21,984 nucleotides of DNA from Desulfobacter sp. GTDB lineage: Bacteria > Desulfobacterota > Desulfobacteria > Desulfobacterales > Desulfobacteraceae. The translations under genes were made by a program, and so were the position numbers. The notes under the pieces are model-generated. The model was not told where the DNA came from. It made no database searches and was given only the letters and a program-made list of their open reading frames with translations. The stretch is taken from positions 3,929 through 25,912 of the forward strand of contig JAQYWJ010000005.1 of NCBI GenBank assembly GCA_030145005.1, given 5' to 3'. Positions 21,614-21,984 of this stretch are shown here, piece after piece (within the stretch, counting starts at the first letter, position 1; the number at the start of each line of letters is the position of its first letter).

Positions 21614-21738
21614 TGTTTAAGCTAAAACTTGCCCATATGCAAGACACAAAAAAAATCTGCAATCTTAAGCATACTTAAGTATGTAAGGATTGCAGATTTT
21701 TGAAGCAACGCCGCAGATGACTGAGTTTTTACTCAAAT
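21614..21738 (+). repeat. Palindromic intergenic repeat, copy C (diverged)
   Basis: Shares the order and ends of copies A and B: CTTGCCCATATGCAAG, then AATCTGCAATC … AAGGATTGCAGATT, then GCAACGCCGCAGATG. Where copy B pairs AATTTG with CAAATT, this copy pairs AATCTGC with GCAGATT, so the stem survives sequence change. It follows the 3' end of the minus-strand DUF4197 gene and may help end its transcript. Confidence 0.65.
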
Positions 21739-21739
21739 A

Positions 21740-21984
21740 TCAGTTAAATAATTTTTTTAACAAGGCCGTCGTCTGCTTCGCCGGATTTTCCCGGATAGCC
21801 TTTTCCTCTTTTGCCAAATAATAAAAAATGCCTTCCAAAGCTTCTTCAACAGTATAGTCTGCCAGATCGCCCTTTACATCGGGAACCAGGGGAAGGGATT
21901 TATATGTTTCCATCATCCGGTCATAGGATTTAATTGCCCCGATTTCTTCCAGGGTCTCCTCCACCACCGGGGTAAAGGCCTCGG
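21740..21984 (-). CDS. DUF4197-family protein (5'-partial)
   Basis: The C-terminal ~80 residues of a gene that enters from the right edge. The frame is open through 21984 (EAFTPVVEETLEEIGAIKSY …), so the ATG at 21967 is internal. Features typical of DUF4197 proteins are the spaced SLPLVPDVKGDLADYTVEEA, LEGIFYYLAKEEKAIRENP and the end TTALLKKLF. Full members are usually 220-250 residues, often with a signal peptide, which would lie outside the window. The function of this family is not known to me. Confidence 0.8.
   Translation of the reverse strand, partial: EAFTPVVEETLEEIGAIKSYDRMMETYKSLPLVPDVKGDLADYTVEEALEGIFYYLAKEEKAIRENPAKQTTALLKKLFN

Noticed and set aside
1..21984. CRISPR array, prophage or complete insertion sequence
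   Set aside because: No regularly spaced direct repeats, phage structural genes or transposase frames were found; the only mobile trace is the 77-bp MITE-like element.

Overview
The window looks like chromosomal DNA of a Gram-negative, probably sulfate-reducing deltaproteobacterium of the Desulfobacteraceae type (Desulfobacter and relatives). This is inferred from the protein style: two divergent SLC13/DASS carriers, Cache and NtrC-type signalling, a universal stress protein next to a Pat-like acyltransferase, a DUF4197 protein, and small palindromic intergenic repeats. No marker gene fixes the species.

Region 1 (1-17343) is one long run of genes on the plus strand with short gaps. It starts inside a DASS/SLC13 anion carrier, followed by a 45-residue one-helix membrane protein and a Yip1-like membrane protein. 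Next come a receiver-CBS response regulator, two closely related tandem-domain universal stress proteins (USP), and an 826-residue Pat-like protein (acyl-CoA-synthetase-like region plus GNAT acetyltransferase). A signalling block follows: Cache histidine kinase, two single-domain receivers, a second DASS carrier (ATGA-coupled to the receiver before it), a receiver-kinase hybrid, another single-domain receiver, a membrane kinase with a four-helix sensor, and a sigma54-dependent NtrC-type activator. In all there are six receivers, three kinases and one visible DNA-binding output around two carriers. A reasonable reading is a sensory and transport island in which uptake of an anion (sulfate or an organic acid; not determined) is tied to phosphorelay, nucleotide-sensing (CBS, USP) and acylation-based control.

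The receiver-USP-Pat part has been duplicated and then eroded. Between the two usp genes (4109-4610) lie a truncated Pat start, two fused scraps of the receiver-CBS gene, and the C-terminal end of a third, different usp gene carrying two in-frame stops. The two intact usp genes keep a matching hairpin just before their ribosome binding sites.

Region 2 (17344-19541): a frameshifted minus-strand pseudogene, two small heat-shock proteins (Hsp20) with a structured gap that could mask the second ribosome binding site, a strong hairpin, and a SAM-dependent methyltransferase ending in a bidirectional terminator.

Region 3 (19549-21984) is on the minus strand: tRNA-Lys and tRNA-Glu with a good sigma70 promoter, a beta-CASP metallo-beta-lactamase RNase-like protein, a 77-bp MITE-like element with 16-bp perfect inverted ends and a TTA duplication, a copy of the window's palindromic repeat, and the 3' end of a DUF4197 gene.
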